In this document: piece by piece, positions 1 through 11,231 of the stretch
How positions within the stretch are numbered: position 1 is the first letter of the stretch
Layout of the letters: each line of letters opens with the position of its first letter
Source of the DNA: Limanda limanda
Lineage: Eukaryota > Chordata > Actinopteri > Pleuronectiformes > Pleuronectidae
Assembly: GCF_963576545.1 (NCBI RefSeq)
Contig: NC_083636.1
Coordinates: 7,505,856 to 7,569,855, forward strand
Length of the DNA: 64,000 bases
Direction of reading: 5' to 3'
The notes under the pieces: generated by a model
The model's database searches: none
The model's input: only the letters and a program-made list of their open reading frames with translations
Told to the model about the DNA's origin: nothing
Program-made: the position numbers and the translations under genes

Positions 1-1034
1 AGAATCTTTCTGATTTAGTTTTCCAGCTCTGTTAACATCAATAAACTTCCTGCAGCTGTTTTAGAGATAAAGACGACAAGAAGACATTAATTTCCCCTGT
101 GATTATGCAATATTATAATTCTTAATTGTCTATGAAGTTTAACATTTTGTTGCTCTTATCATTTCTAGTTATTCAAATTTGTATGTATATATTTGTATTC
201 TCTAATTTTTGTTTTAAGCCTGTTCAGCTCAACATTGTCTTCATTATACTGTGATAAAGGCGACAGAAGCACAGAAAGTCTCGGCCTAAGCAGGATGTAT
301 CTGACTGTGTCCGCAGGGTTTTGAGAGAGTATTACAAAATCTTTAAGAGAAATCAATGAGTCCTGCTCTGAAACTGAAAGACCATGATCTTAAATAAAGA
401 TAGGGACATAACCCCATACTTAAATATTCTCTTCTGAGACATTTATCCTGCCGCCACCTGAAGGTTTTAAGAGCCGTTCTCTCTGCGTGAACCAATCTGA
501 TTAAACAACACAAGATCACGTTACCAAACCACAGGCTTCCTGAAAATCATGCGAGTCCTGCTGCAGCGAAGATATGAAAAACTTCACACGCTCATGCACC
601 AGGTGGTTTCACAGTGTAAAAGTGGATGCAAAACACTTTTCTGCAGTTATGGATCAGTGTAGCAGCGCAGGTTGAATTTAAAATTGTGGTTTTACAGGAC
701 AAGAAATACACTGATGACGCACACACAGTTTGCAGGGAGTGACTGTGGCATGAAGCTGTGTAATCTGTATTTCACTATATAAGCTGCAGTTTGTTGTTTT
801 GTATCATCATTGTACAAATCAGTTGCTATCAGACTACGCTCTGTAACATTTCAATAGGAATATGAATGGAATATTCTATTAGCAACTAATGTCTACATAA
901 TAATCGCAATAAAGTCTGAATGACGTCAATAGTCAGAATATTGCTGACCATGTAAACATAGACAGTGTTTACAGTTGTTCTGATCTGGATTAGGCTGCAG
1001 TGTGAACACAGTCAGAGACAGCTGAGGAGCCTAC
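1..1034. other. Intron or 3' region of the RIC3/CCDC107-like gene
   Basis: AT-rich DNA without a convincing phase-1 acceptor and coding exon. A 63-codon minus-strand frame at 165-356 shows no family resemblance and no splice context, so I treat it as chance. The terminal exon of the gene may lie here unrecognised or beyond the window edge. Confidence 0.3.
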
Positions 1035-4000
1035 CGTTTATGTTGAGCGGTGGACAGTCCATTCCTCTCTTCTTCATCAGGTAGCGGATGGTTTGTAGTT
1101 GAGACATGATCTCGTTTTTCTGCTCCTGGGCCACTGACTTCACACTGCACAGAGACGAGAGGTGAACACTACCTTGTAGTAAGAACATGCCTTAAACTGG
1201 AGGAGAAAGATATTGTGGTGACAGGAATCAGTGCAGTATCACTTTATTAATGACATCAGGGCCAGTGGTGAATTTTGAGACTAGATAATGTTTTTTGGAG
1301 GATGAAGTTTGTTGAGCAGGATTGTTTCATACAAATGAGTGTTTGACATTAAGCCTACCTTCACCTATGTAAATAGGATGGAAAAAATAATAAAAACACC
1401 TGGATACCATGGTGGGTAGGCTTAATTTACATGTGGCAGCGGTTTTGTGTTGGGAGTTTGTTTTATTTTTATTTTGACACTAATATTTGAATTTAACTCA
1501 GAATGTAAATAGGTTCCCAATATAATACCATGGAGGACATTGTCAAACATTTTAAAAATAGGCAATTTACAAATAATTGCCAGGTGATTAGAGGGTTGTC
1601 AGAATTTACATTAAAAGGGACAAAAGTTTAACACAATGGGAAACGATCCATATTTCCCTACTCATGCCAGCGAATTCACTGTATATACATCACAGGTCTG
1701 CTGAATGAGAAAAGATGCAGCCCAGTAAATAAGGATCATGTATCATGTATATGTACACAGAGTAAAAAGATGAGCTGTGGTTTGTACACCTGCGGGCCGA
1801 AGCATGTGACACTGCTGGGCACTCACCAGTTAGTGAGCGGGTCCAGCTGTGTGAGGATGGAGTTGAGCATCCGCTCGGTCTGCCCGAGTCTTTGTTCCAA
1901 CTCGTTCAACTGGTTCTCTGCACAATCAAAAAGCAAACAAGAGCAGAAAGTGTCTTCATCTAAATATCGCGTGGTAACCAAATATGTGTCACCATGGAAA
2001 AAACAAACTCAGATATGCAAACAGAAATCAGAGTACACGTGATACACACCTGCCTCCACTGATTTTTTGGCCCCTTTTGCAAATTTGTCTTTCTGTGCCT
2101 GGTCGTCCGCCGACTTAATCTGAGGAGGAAAAGAACGATTGACAGATTCTCATTTTGCAACTATTGATTGTCAAAGCTAGAAATCCTCTCTCTCTCCCAC
2201 ACTAGTGCAGTGCACGTTCTATAAACCTGCCTATTTGAAATGGGCTGTTGTGATGCTTGTTGCAGTTTCCTTTCTGAAACTGTAAGAGTCACCTGCAGTA
2301 ATTGGGTCGTGGCAAGTGAAGACCTGATGCAGGACTCAGTCCTCAAAACCCTGAAGCTGCACAAAGAGCTATTCACCTATTTGTTCAAAGTTCAGTGAAG
2401 CTAAACTCAGCGTGCAGAACCCTGAACTGGAGAATCAGTTGTCGTGGCTCTTGTTGCTAACACGCAGTAGTCGCGATCTACATTAATGAGTCACAGCCTC
2501 TGCTACAGAGCATTAGCCGACCTGTTAATTCAAAGTTTATAAATACTAAACATATCAAAATCAGAATCCACTGCCGTGTGTTCAATGTGTGAGAGGCTAA
2601 ATCTGGAAAAACTCAAGACCCCATTGTGTGGACATTCTCTGGAATTCATGTCTGAAAACAGCTTTGGTTTTGCAGGCATAATACACTAGATAGTGATTTT
2701 ATTTTATATTTTAAATTTTTAGGTTTGTCACGTTTGAGCTGTGCATGAGTTAATATTTTAAGACTTTTATTATTTCTCAGACGTCTCTCTGGAGGTAGAA
2801 GAGATTCAGCCCGTCTGTTTCTCTCACCTTCAGAAACTTGTAGGCTGCAAACACTCCGACTCCGATGGCGTACAGAGGCATCAGTGTGAACACGTAGCCC
2901 TTGTTGTTGTTGGTGGACTTGAACTTGTCAGCTTTCAGCTCCTGCTCCATCAGCTTCTTCATCTGCTGCATGTTCTCAGCGGTCTGAGGAGCGCCGGGGC
3001 CGTTCACGTTCATGGGCTGACCTCGGACTCCGCCTGGACCCGGACCTGCTGCCAGAAAAGTCAAAAACATGGAGTTTCATTCATTCGAGGGACGATGTCT
3101 TGGAGAAGTCAGAATTAGCTTCTGAACTAGGATTTGTTCGACAGCAGTAAAAGAAAAAGCTCCCAAAAACTTTTCATATCACATCACACTGGTTTTAGAC
3201 GTTGTTTTCCTCTCATATCCGGAGTTGGGTCGATTTCCAGCTTAGGAGCTTACACTGCTTTTTTGTTGTTTATTTGTTTTAATGCAAACCAATGGAACTG
3301 AACTTTTTAATTTTGGTTCTGGGAATTTAAAAACGCTAGCGATCAATCTGCTAGCAATACATATTGACATCTTATCTTCTAATTTCTCCTTATAATAATA
3401 ATACAAACGTTTAAAGCACTTTTTAAAAACAGATCTTACAAAGTGCTATGACACCAAAGCAACAAAAGAGAGAAATAAGAGTCAACAGGATGCAATGTGA
3501 CAAGGAGGCCAGACAACCAGATTTACGTGGTCGTAACCAAGGGAGTGTTCAGATTAAATAAATAAATATAGAGCTATGTCAGATGTAAATTTGAAAACTT
3601 AAAAGCAGGAATATGACAGTAAAAATATATGAACAAGTAAAATAAAAGCTAAAAGTAAACAAAATAAAAACAGTAAAAACACAACATCACAAGAAAGCAG
3701 GTCTGACTCACTGACTCTGTAGCCTTTGTCATATTCCTCACTTTTCCTATGAAACTGTTTTTTTTGTTAACCTGCAATCTTTTCTCTAAATTCATGAAAC
3801 ATTAATATTTCTGCCATATCGTCAATTTGGCAGAACAACACGTGAAGCTCCTAGTTTAGACAAATCCTAGATCCTCCCCTGAATCTGGACGCTGAATTGT
3901 TAAAGGGACAAATGTGAGTGTTTAATGTGAGGCTTGTGATTTAAAGTGAATTGTATATTTGATGTTTGCTCCTGTGTTGGACACTGGTGAACCTAACAGA

Positions 4001-4289
4001 CCATCACACAACTAAATCCACAAACTGCAGATACACTCCTCTAGTGTGACTTTTGGTGGGGGGGGGGCGCTAGTCAGTGCAGGCTGCAGCTGCTGTGACA
4101 GACATGAGGGAGCGCGGAGGAACCTGGGGTCTCTCTCTCCTTCTCACCTTTCCTGGAGTAGCGGGAGTCGAACCTCGTATCCTTGGCCGCGGTCCCGCCG
4201 CCGACGCCGAACATCCTCGGCAGGACGACGAAGGTGAAGAGCACGGCGGTGAAAGCCAGGGCGACTTGTTGTGATGTGGACACCACCAT
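1035..4289 (-). CDS. RIC3/CCDC107-family membrane protein (3' end not found)
   Basis: Five phase-compatible exons on the minus strand: 4289-4148 (start ATG), 3048-2828, 2119-2050, 1917-1827 and 1144-1035. The N-terminus MVVSTSQQVALAFTAVLF is a hydrophobic signal/anchor resembling the start of RIC3. A Gly/Pro-rich linker follows, then a second hydrophobic segment (VFTLMPLYAIGVGVFAAYKF) and a predicted coiled coil (ENQLNELEQRLGQTERML, then QLDPL). The coiled coil and the following QEQKNEIMSQLQTIRYLM resemble CCDC107 slightly more than RIC3. RIC3 is an ER chaperone for nicotinic acetylcholine receptors; CCDC107 is a poorly characterised membrane protein of the same superfamily. The last exon seen ends in phase 1 at a GT donor, so at least one further exon lies to the left, possibly outside the window. 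An upstream in-frame GTG at 4298 is not needed because a good ATG exists. Family membership is fairly secure; the exact orthologue is not. Confidence 0.7.
3390..3480. repeat. Degenerate AT-rich dispersed repeat in RIC3-like intron 1
   Basis: The stretch has runs of ATA and a TTACAAAGTGCT core. The same type of sequence appears near 4650-4720 and between the 7SL copies near 6820-6880. It resembles the tails of common fish short repeats. Boundaries and class are uncertain. Confidence 0.3.
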
Positions 4290-4848
4290 CCTGCACACGA
4301 CGCCGAACAGCGCTCACTGCGGCCCGCTACGAGAGGGGGAGACGGCGAGGGTGGAGCAGGAAGTGTCGGGGGGGTAGTTAGGAGGAGACACAGGGAGCAC
4401 AAGGCGCCATTAGAGGTGTCAAATGGTCAAAACAGGCTGTTGTGCGTGCCCAGAACAGCTGAGCTCCACTCCGCTGCCACCGGGAACAACACTTCCGGGG
4501 GGACGGCTTTTCACAATAAAAGCCTTCACGAAAAATCACGCCGTTGTTTAAGCTGCTCATTAATATCTCATTTCCCATCGGTGTTTTTTTATATTTCAAA
4601 ACTATGATGATTCACACAAGGAGTGGGGGGAACAGAGGGGCCAATTTTATAATAATATGAATATGAATAACTTTATTTATATATCACGTATCTAAACACT
4701 TTTACAAAGTACTCCCAAAATACAATACATACTATGAGCAAAGCTTGCTAGCTCTGTTCAAACACATGCTGTTCTTCTAAAAAGCCTGGAAATGTTTTCG
4801 ACAATTTTTTATATTAATTGTTAGTAGGCTATTCAGTGACGTGTTTTT

Positions 4849-5169
4849 AAAGGTTCAGTGTGTAAGATTTAGTGACATCTGGTGGTGAAGTTGCATGTTG
4901 CAGCTGAATACCCCTCACCTCAGCCTCTAAATGGGTTCAGTTTGTCTATACAGGGCTACTGTAAAAAACATGGCAGCCTCTATAGAGAGGACCCACTTCC
5001 GATATATATATATATAAAGTATCTAAATATAAAGTCCCATTGTAGGGTAAAGAAAACAACAATTCATATAATTAAGATGAAACACACAGTGAAAACATCA
5101 CAAAGATTATTTTATATTAAATTTCTGCCAATAGATCCCTTTCACCTAACTCGTACACACTGAACCTTT
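4849..5169. mobile_element. MITE with GGTTCAGTGTGTA terminal inverted repeats
   Basis: The left end AAAGGTTCAGTGTGTA is mirrored by TACACACTGAACCTTT at the right end. TTTAAA lies at both edges (about 4846-4851 and 5167-5172), consistent with a TTAA-like target duplication. The interior is non-coding. A degraded relative lies at about 28640-28832, so the family is dispersed. The superfamily cannot be fixed from this sequence alone. Confidence 0.7.
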
Positions 5170-6150
5170 AAAGTCTATTGACAGGACAGAGGCACTTCAA
5201 GGACAAGTCAGATTTTAGCTTGGGCCAGTTTTGCCCAGTAATTGCAAACATAATGCTTTCCAGAAGGCAGTTGAACAAACATGCATTTTGCTGGAGTGAG
5301 ATGGACCCATGAGGTTTTGCAGGAAACAGTGGGTTCTGTTAATGTCCTCTAATGTTTGTGTGGTTTTGTTCACACCCCTTTCAATACTGGTGTAATATGA
5401 GTGCCATAAAATCTTCACTTAATGAACTCTATAGAAGATAACTGCTTCTATAGATCTGCGTGAAGTGTAATTTACTAGAGTTTTTCAGGAGGAATTGAGA
5501 AAAAGAGACACCTAGTTCATATGTAAGTAATGGAGCAGGTGTTTATACAGTAATAGTGTGTGTTTGTCTTAACACTTTACCACAAGTGGCTGGCATCTGT
5601 GTTATTCCTAATAGTTGAGCTGCAGGCCTCTGCATCCCTGACCTCCGAGAACAGACTTTGCACAAATAGCAAACATTAAATTAGAAAAAGCAACACATTT
5701 CTTTTGGTATACACTCCAGTTGTGTGTGTCTGGAACAGAACTATACATTCTTCAAATACATTACTCTAAATGCCACTTTTATTGAGTCTGATTTTATGGG
5801 CCTGCACTGAAAAAGTGAATTCACAATTTTATAAATCGGTAATACATTTAATATTTAATAAAATAATGATCAACATATATGATTGTTTCCACTGGGCAAG
5901 TTGAATGTTGAAAACTTTGCTCACTCTTGTGCATCTGCTAACCCAGGCTTTTCCTTAGCAGTTTTCACATATCTATTATTTAGATATTATATATTATTAT
6001 ATATTATTTATCTACTTATATAAGTCCCAGTTTAAAAGCAGCAAAAAATAAGGCTAAAAAAAATCACATCTAAGGCACAAACAGAGACCATAGCTAGATA
6101 TGAGGTAGACCTGTTCTGAGTCAGTGATGAAAAAAAGACAGTAAATCATG
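5170..6150. other. Intergenic, nothing recognised
   Basis: AT-rich DNA between the MITE and the 7SL array. I see no exon, RNA gene or terminal-repeat structure on either strand. Confidence 0.5.
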
Positions 6151-6441
6151 TTTTAAAGATTTGAACTCACTATCTATAATACACAGTGTGAGTGATACAT
6201 TAAATAAAACACATTGTTGAGTGTATTTATATCCCAAGACAAAATGTGAGGGTCAAATTTGGGCAGCTGAAAAGTTAACTCTGTGTGTGTGGTAATTGCT
6301 CCTCTCCTCCAGGTGGAGGCACTGTAGGACCATACAAAAGTTGTGGTTTTAACATTGAAATAAGATAAAAACACAGTGACTGTGAGTTGTTGTGTCATAT
6401 AAAGACAATATTTGACCGTGTGTGTGTGTCTCCATCAATAT

Positions 6442-6741
6442 AAAGAGTCTGGGTCTCGTTGTGTTACTCAGGCTGAGCTGCAGCGTCTATTCTCAGGTGT
6501 GATCCCACCACTGAGCGGTACGGGGGCTTTGACCTGCTCCGTCTCCGACCTGGGCCGGTGCGCCCCTCCTCAGACGACCTGGTGGTCCCGGGCTCCCCCA
6601 GAAGAACCATATCGACACCGACCTTAGTGCGGACACCCGATCAGCACAGTCCGCTGCAGCTCAGAGCTCCAGAGCTCCACCGATCCTCCAGACTCAGCCT
6701 CCCGGACACTGGGATCACTGGTGCGCGCCACCGCACCCGGC
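6442..6741 (-). ncRNA. rn7sl: SRP RNA (7SL) copy 1
   Basis: The 300-nt sequence reads from GCCGGGTGCGGTGGCGCG to GAGACCCAGACTCTTT on the minus strand and matches the vertebrate 7SL plan throughout. It has the Alu-domain 5' part, the segment GATCGGGTGTCCGCACTAAG, the helix-6 GGAG loop with GGGACCACCAGG, the SRP54-binding helix 8 (AGGTCGGAGACGGAGCAGGT) and the closing 3' Alu strand. The product is the scaffold of the signal recognition particle, transcribed by RNA polymerase III. It is intact at this level, with no poly-A tail or flanking target duplication, and it has its own upstream CRE, so it looks like a true gene rather than a retropseudogene. Confidence 0.93.
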
Positions 6742-6785
6742 GACAGCTTCTTCATCCAGAGAGGTGGAGAGGTGCTGCTACACTG

Positions 6786-6793
6786 TGACGTCA
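6786..6793 (-). promoter_or_regulatory. CRE/ATF site of 7SL copy 1
   Basis: A perfect TGACGTCA at -52 to -45 from the 7SL start. The human 7SL gene is known to use an ATF/CRE site at about the same distance. Confidence 0.8.
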
Positions 6794-7278
6794 TCAGGGG
6801 GACACGCTCCTGCGCGATAATAATAATAATCATCATCATAATAATACTATTTATATCGCACTCAAAAAAAATAAATTAAGTCGTAAAATAATAAATCAAA
6901 TAGTAAAAAATTACATTTGACTAAGACCACCCGGATACATTTGAATTCCCATGTATTTTGAATGAATGTTGAAGTAACAGGAAGGTCAGACAGGGAGAGG
7001 TTCTCCATAAAAGAGATTTCAGAATAAAATCTTACTTTCCACCGAAAAAATAAAGAACTCTGCTAACTGCTAAGCTTTATTGTGAACTTGTTCTAGTTTG
7101 AGATTGTGTGGCAGCAAGTGGCACAGGAAACATTACATTTTATAGGTTGGAAACATTTAGTCTAACAGAAACTCAGAGAAGTGACAGGGATCTGGAATTT
7201 AACTCCATTCAGTCAAATTCAAACTGTACTTTTAGTTTCTATCTTTGCCACCATATGGCGCAGGACCGTGTCCGCTGA

Positions 7279-7286
7279 TGACGTCA
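7279..7286 (+). promoter_or_regulatory. CRE/ATF site of 7SL copy 2
   Basis: A perfect TGACGTCA at -52 to -45 from the start at 7331. The intervening DNA (CACCTCTCCACCTCTC and neighbours) is shared by all six copies. Confidence 0.8.
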
Positions 7287-7330
7287 CAGTGTAGCAGCAC
7301 CTCTCCACCTCTCTGGATGAAGAAGCTGTC

Positions 7331-7630
7331 GCCGGGTGCGGTGGCGCGCACCAGTAATCCCAGTGTCCGGGAGGCTGAGTCTGGAGGATCGGTGGAGCTC
7401 CGGAGCTCTGAGCTGCAGCCGACTGTGCTGATCGGGTGTCCGCACTAAGGTCGGTATCGATATGGTTCTTCTGGGGGAGCCCGGGACCACCAGGTCGTCT
7501 GAGGAGGGGTGCACCGGCCCAGGTCGGAGACGGAGCAGGTCAAAGCCCCCGTACCGCTCAGTGGTGGGATCACACCTGAGAATAGACGCTGCAGCTCAGC
7601 CTGAGTAACACAACGAGACCCAGACTCTTT
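7331..7630 (+). ncRNA. rn7sl: SRP RNA (7SL) copy 2
   Basis: A full-length 300-nt 7SL on the plus strand. It differs from copies 1, 3 and 6 at several positions: ACCAGTAATCCC for ACCAGTGATCCC, CTCCGGAGCTC for CTCTGGAGCTC, CAGCCGACTG for CAGCGGACTG, GGTCGGTATCG for GGTCGGTGTCG, and AGGGGTGCACC for AGGGGCGCACC. I call this form type II. The GGAG loop and the SRP54-binding helix are unchanged, so function is plausible. Confidence 0.92.
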
Positions 7631-8285
7631 ATATTGATGGAGACACACACACACACACGGTCAAATATTGTCTTTATATGACACAACAACTCACACTCAC
7701 TGTGTTTTTATCTTATTTCCATGTTAGAATCACAACTGTTTGATGATCCTACACTGCCTCTACCTGGAGGAGAGGAGCAATGACCAAACACACTCGAGCT
7801 GCTTTCACACATGATCTGAACTTTGGATAATCTCCTCAACTTCTCTGGAGGGGTTGTATGGATGAAGACACATTTGACTGATTCCTGTGTTGCAGTTATA
7901 CAGAGGAGAATAGATACAACTAAGAATTTTTTTGTAGGCCAGAGAGTAACAACAAATGTCATATTAGAATTTTTTTTTCTTTTTAATTTCATTAATTTCA
8001 AATATAACAGACTTCAGAACTCTGTAACCAAGTGCTCTGGATCAGTAAAAACACAGGGAAGTATGGAAATGAAAATGGAAAACCAAAGAATGTGATGGTA
8101 AATTGGAGCAGCTGAAAAGTTCTGTGTATGTGTGGTTATTGCTCTTCTCCTCCAGGTGGAGGCACTGTAGGACCATAAAAACAGTTGTGGTTTTAACAAG
8201 GAATTAAGATAAAAACACAGTGACTGTGAGTTGTTGTGTCATATAAAGACAATATTTGACCGTGTGTGTGTGTCTCCATCAATAT

Positions 8286-8585
8286 AAAGAGTCTGGGTCT
8301 CGTTGTGTTACTCAGGCTGAGCTGCAGCGTCTATTCTCAGGTGTGATCCCACCACTGAGCGGTACGGGGGCTTTGACCTGCTCCGTCTCCGACCTGGGCC
8401 GGTGCGCCCCTCCTCAGACGACCTGGTGGTCCCGGGCTCCCCCAGAAGAACCATATCGACACCGACCTTAGTGCGGACACCCGATCAGCACAGTCCGCTG
8501 CAGCTCAGAGCTCCAGAGCTCCACCGATCCTCCAGACTCAGCCTCCCGGACACTGGGATCACTGGTGCGCGCCACCGCACCCGGC
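8286..8585 (-). ncRNA. rn7sl: SRP RNA (7SL) copy 3
   Basis: A type I sequence that looks identical to copy 1, 1844 bp to its right. It is full length, with the GGAG loop and the SRP54-binding helix 8. Confidence 0.93.
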
Positions 8586-8629
8586 GACAGCTTCTTCATC
8601 CAGAGAGGTGGAGAGGTGCTGCTACACTG

Positions 8630-8637
8630 TGACGTCA
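8630..8637 (-). promoter_or_regulatory. CRE/ATF site of 7SL copy 3
   Basis: A perfect TGACGTCA at -52 to -45 from the start at 8585. Confidence 0.8.
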
Positions 8638-9122
8638 TCAGGGGGACACGCTCCTGCGCGATAATAATAATAATCATCATCATAATAATACTATTTATAT
8701 CGCACTCAAAAAAAATAAATTAAGTCGTAAAATAATAAATCAAATAGTAAAAAATTACATTTGACTAAGACCACCCGGATACATTTGAATTCCCATGTAT
8801 TTTGAATGAATGTTGAAGTAACAGGAAGGTCAGACAGGGAGAGGTTCTCCATAAAAGAGATTTCAGAATAAAATCTTACTTTCCACCGAAAAAATAAAGA
8901 ACTCTGCTAACTGCTAAGCTTTATTGTGAACTTGTTCTAGTTTGAGATTGTGTGGCAGCAAGTGGCACAGGAAACATTACATTTTATAGGTTGGAAACAT
9001 TTAGTCTAACAGAAACTCAGAGAAGTGACAGGGATCTGGAATTTAACTCCATTCAGTCAAATTCAAACTGTACTTTTAGTTTCTATCTTTGCCACCATAT
9101 GGCGCAGGACCGTGTCCGCTGA

Positions 9123-9130
9123 TGACGTCA
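9123..9130 (+). promoter_or_regulatory. CRE/ATF site of 7SL copy 4
   Basis: A perfect TGACGTCA at -52 to -45 from the start at 9175. Confidence 0.8.
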
Positions 9131-9174
9131 CAGTGTAGCAGCACCTCTCCACCTCTCTGGATGAAGAAGCTGTC

Positions 9175-9474
9175 GCCGGGTGCGGTGGCGCGCACCAGTA
9201 ATCCCAGTGTCCGGGAGGCTGAGTCTGGAGGATCGGTGGAGCTCCGGAGCTCTGAGCTGCAGCCGACTGTGCTGATCGGGTGTCCGCACTAAGGTCGGTA
9301 TCGATATGGTTCTTCTGGGGGAGCCCGGGACCACCAGGTCGTCTGAGGAGGGGTGCACCGGCCCAGGTCGGAGACGGAGCAGGTCAAAGCCCCCGTACCG
9401 CTCAGTGGTGGGATCACACCTGAGAATAGACGCTGCAGCTCAGCCTGAGTAACACAACGAGACCCAGACTCTTT
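9175..9474 (+). ncRNA. rn7sl: SRP RNA (7SL) copy 4
   Basis: A type II sequence that looks identical to copy 2. Its neighbour copy 3 starts 590 bp away on the opposite strand, so the two promoters share one short divergent region. Confidence 0.92.
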
Positions 9475-10129
9475 ATATTGATGGAGACACACACACACAC
9501 ACGGTCAAATATTGTCTTTATATGACACAACAACTCACACTCACTGTGTTTTTATCTTATTTCCATGTTAGAATCACAACTGTTTGATGATCCTACACTG
9601 CCTCTACCTGGAGGAGAGGAGCAATGACCAAACACACTCGAGCTGCTTTCACACATGATCTGAACTTTGGATAATCTCCTCAACTTCTCTGGAGGGGTTG
9701 TATGGATGAAGACACATTTGACTGATTCCTGTGTTGCAGTTATACAGAGGAGAATAGATACAACTAAGAATTTTTTTGTAGGCCAGAGAGTAACAACAAA
9801 TGTCATATTAGAATTTTTTTTTCTTTTTAATTTCATTAATTTCAAATATAACAGACTTCAGAACTCTGTAACCAAGTGCTCTGGATCAGTAAAAACACAG
9901 GGAAGTATGGAAATGAAAATGGAAAACCAAAGAATGTGATGGTAAATTGGAGCAGCTGAAAAGTTCTGTGTATGTGTGGTTATTGCTCTTCTCCTCCAGG
10001 TGGAGGCAGTGTAGGACCATAAAAACAGTTGTGGTTTTAACAAGGAATTAAGATAAAAACACAGTGACTGTGAGTTGTTGTGTCATATAAAGACAATATT
10101 TGACCGTGTGTGTGTGTCTCCATCAATAT

Positions 10130-10429
10130 AAAGAGTGTGGGTCTCGTTGTGTTACTCAGGCTGAGCTGCAGCGTCTATTCTCAGGTGTGATCCCACCACT
10201 GAGCGGTACGGGGGCTTTGACCTGCTCCGTCTCCGACCTGGGCCGGTGCACCCCTCCTCAGACGACCTGGTGGTCCCGGGCTCCCCCAGAAGAACCATGT
10301 CGATACCGACCTAAGTGCGGACACCCGATCAGCACAGTCCGCTGGAGCTCAGAACTCCAGAGCTCCACCGATCCTCCAGACTCAGCCTCCCGGACACTGG
10401 GATCACTGGTGCGCGCCACCGCACCCGGC
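10130..10429 (-). ncRNA. rn7sl: SRP RNA (7SL) copy 5, mosaic variant
   Basis: Full length on the minus strand. It carries type II bases in the 3' half (AGGGGTGCACC, GGTCGGTATCG) but type I bases in the 5' part (ACCAGTGATCCC). It also has private changes, including GACATGG for GATATGG, GAGTTCTGAGCTCC for GAGCTCTGAGCTGC, and CCCACACTC for CCCAGACTC at the 3' end. The pattern fits gene conversion between array members plus some drift. The main structural motifs remain, so it may be functional. Confidence 0.88.
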
Positions 10430-10473
10430 GACAGCTTCTTCATCCAGAGAGGTGGAGAGGTGCTGCTACACTG

Positions 10474-10481
10474 TGACGTCA
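10474..10481 (-). promoter_or_regulatory. CRE/ATF site of 7SL copy 5
   Basis: A perfect TGACGTCA at -52 to -45 from the start at 10429. Confidence 0.8.
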
Positions 10482-10879
10482 TCAGGGGGACACGCTCCTG
10501 CGCCATAATATTTAATCATCATAATATTGGTATTTATATCGCACTCAAAACAAATAAATAAAGTCGTAAAATAATAAATTAAAGTTGTTTTGGACGGGGA
10601 AGTTAAAACTGAACAATTTAACCACAATCTCCAAAGGAATAAAAAACTAAAGAACTCTGCTAGCTGATAAGCTTTATTGTGAACATGTTCTATAGTTTGA
10701 AATTGTGTGGCAGAAAGTGGCGCAACAAACATTTCATTTTATTTGTTTGAAACTTTACTTCTAACTGAGAAACTCAGAGAAGTGACAGTGATCTGGAATT
10801 AAACTCCATTCAGTCACATTCAAACTTAGTTGCAGTTTCTATCGTTGCCACAAGATGGCCCGGGAGCGTGGCCGGCCGA

Positions 10880-10887
10880 TGACGTCA
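10880..10887 (+). promoter_or_regulatory. CRE/ATF site of 7SL copy 6
   Basis: A perfect TGACGTCA at -52 to -45 from the start at 10932. Confidence 0.8.
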
Positions 10888-10931
10888 CAGTGTAGCAGCA
10901 CCTCTCCACCTCTCTGGATGAAGAAGCTGTC

Positions 10932-11231
10932 GCCGGGTGCGGTGGCGCGCACCAGTGATCCCAGTGTCCGGGAGGCTGAGTCTGGAGGATCGGTGGAGCT
11001 CTGGAGCTCTGAGCTGCAGCGGACTGTGCTGATCGGGTGTCCGCACTAAGGTCGGTGTCGATATGGTTCTTCTGGGGGAGCCCGGGACCACCAGGTCGTC
11101 TGAGGAGGGGCGCACCGGCCCAGGTCGGAGACGGAGCAGGTCAAAGCCCCCGTACCGCTCAGTGGTGGGATCACACCTGAGAATAGACGCTGCAGCTCAG
11201 CCTGAGTAACACAACGAGACCCAGACTCTTT
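10932..11231 (+). ncRNA. rn7sl: SRP RNA (7SL) copy 6
   Basis: A full-length type I 7SL on the plus strand, although it occupies the position held by type II in the other two pairs. Its downstream flank soon diverges from the other copies, which marks the right edge of the array about 670 bp before GLIPR1. Confidence 0.93.

Noticed and set aside
4046..4402. Overlapping Ser/Arg/Pro-rich frames near the start of the RIC3-like gene.
   Set aside because: Shadows of a GC-rich first exon and promoter; the frame starting MVVSTSQQ explains the locus.
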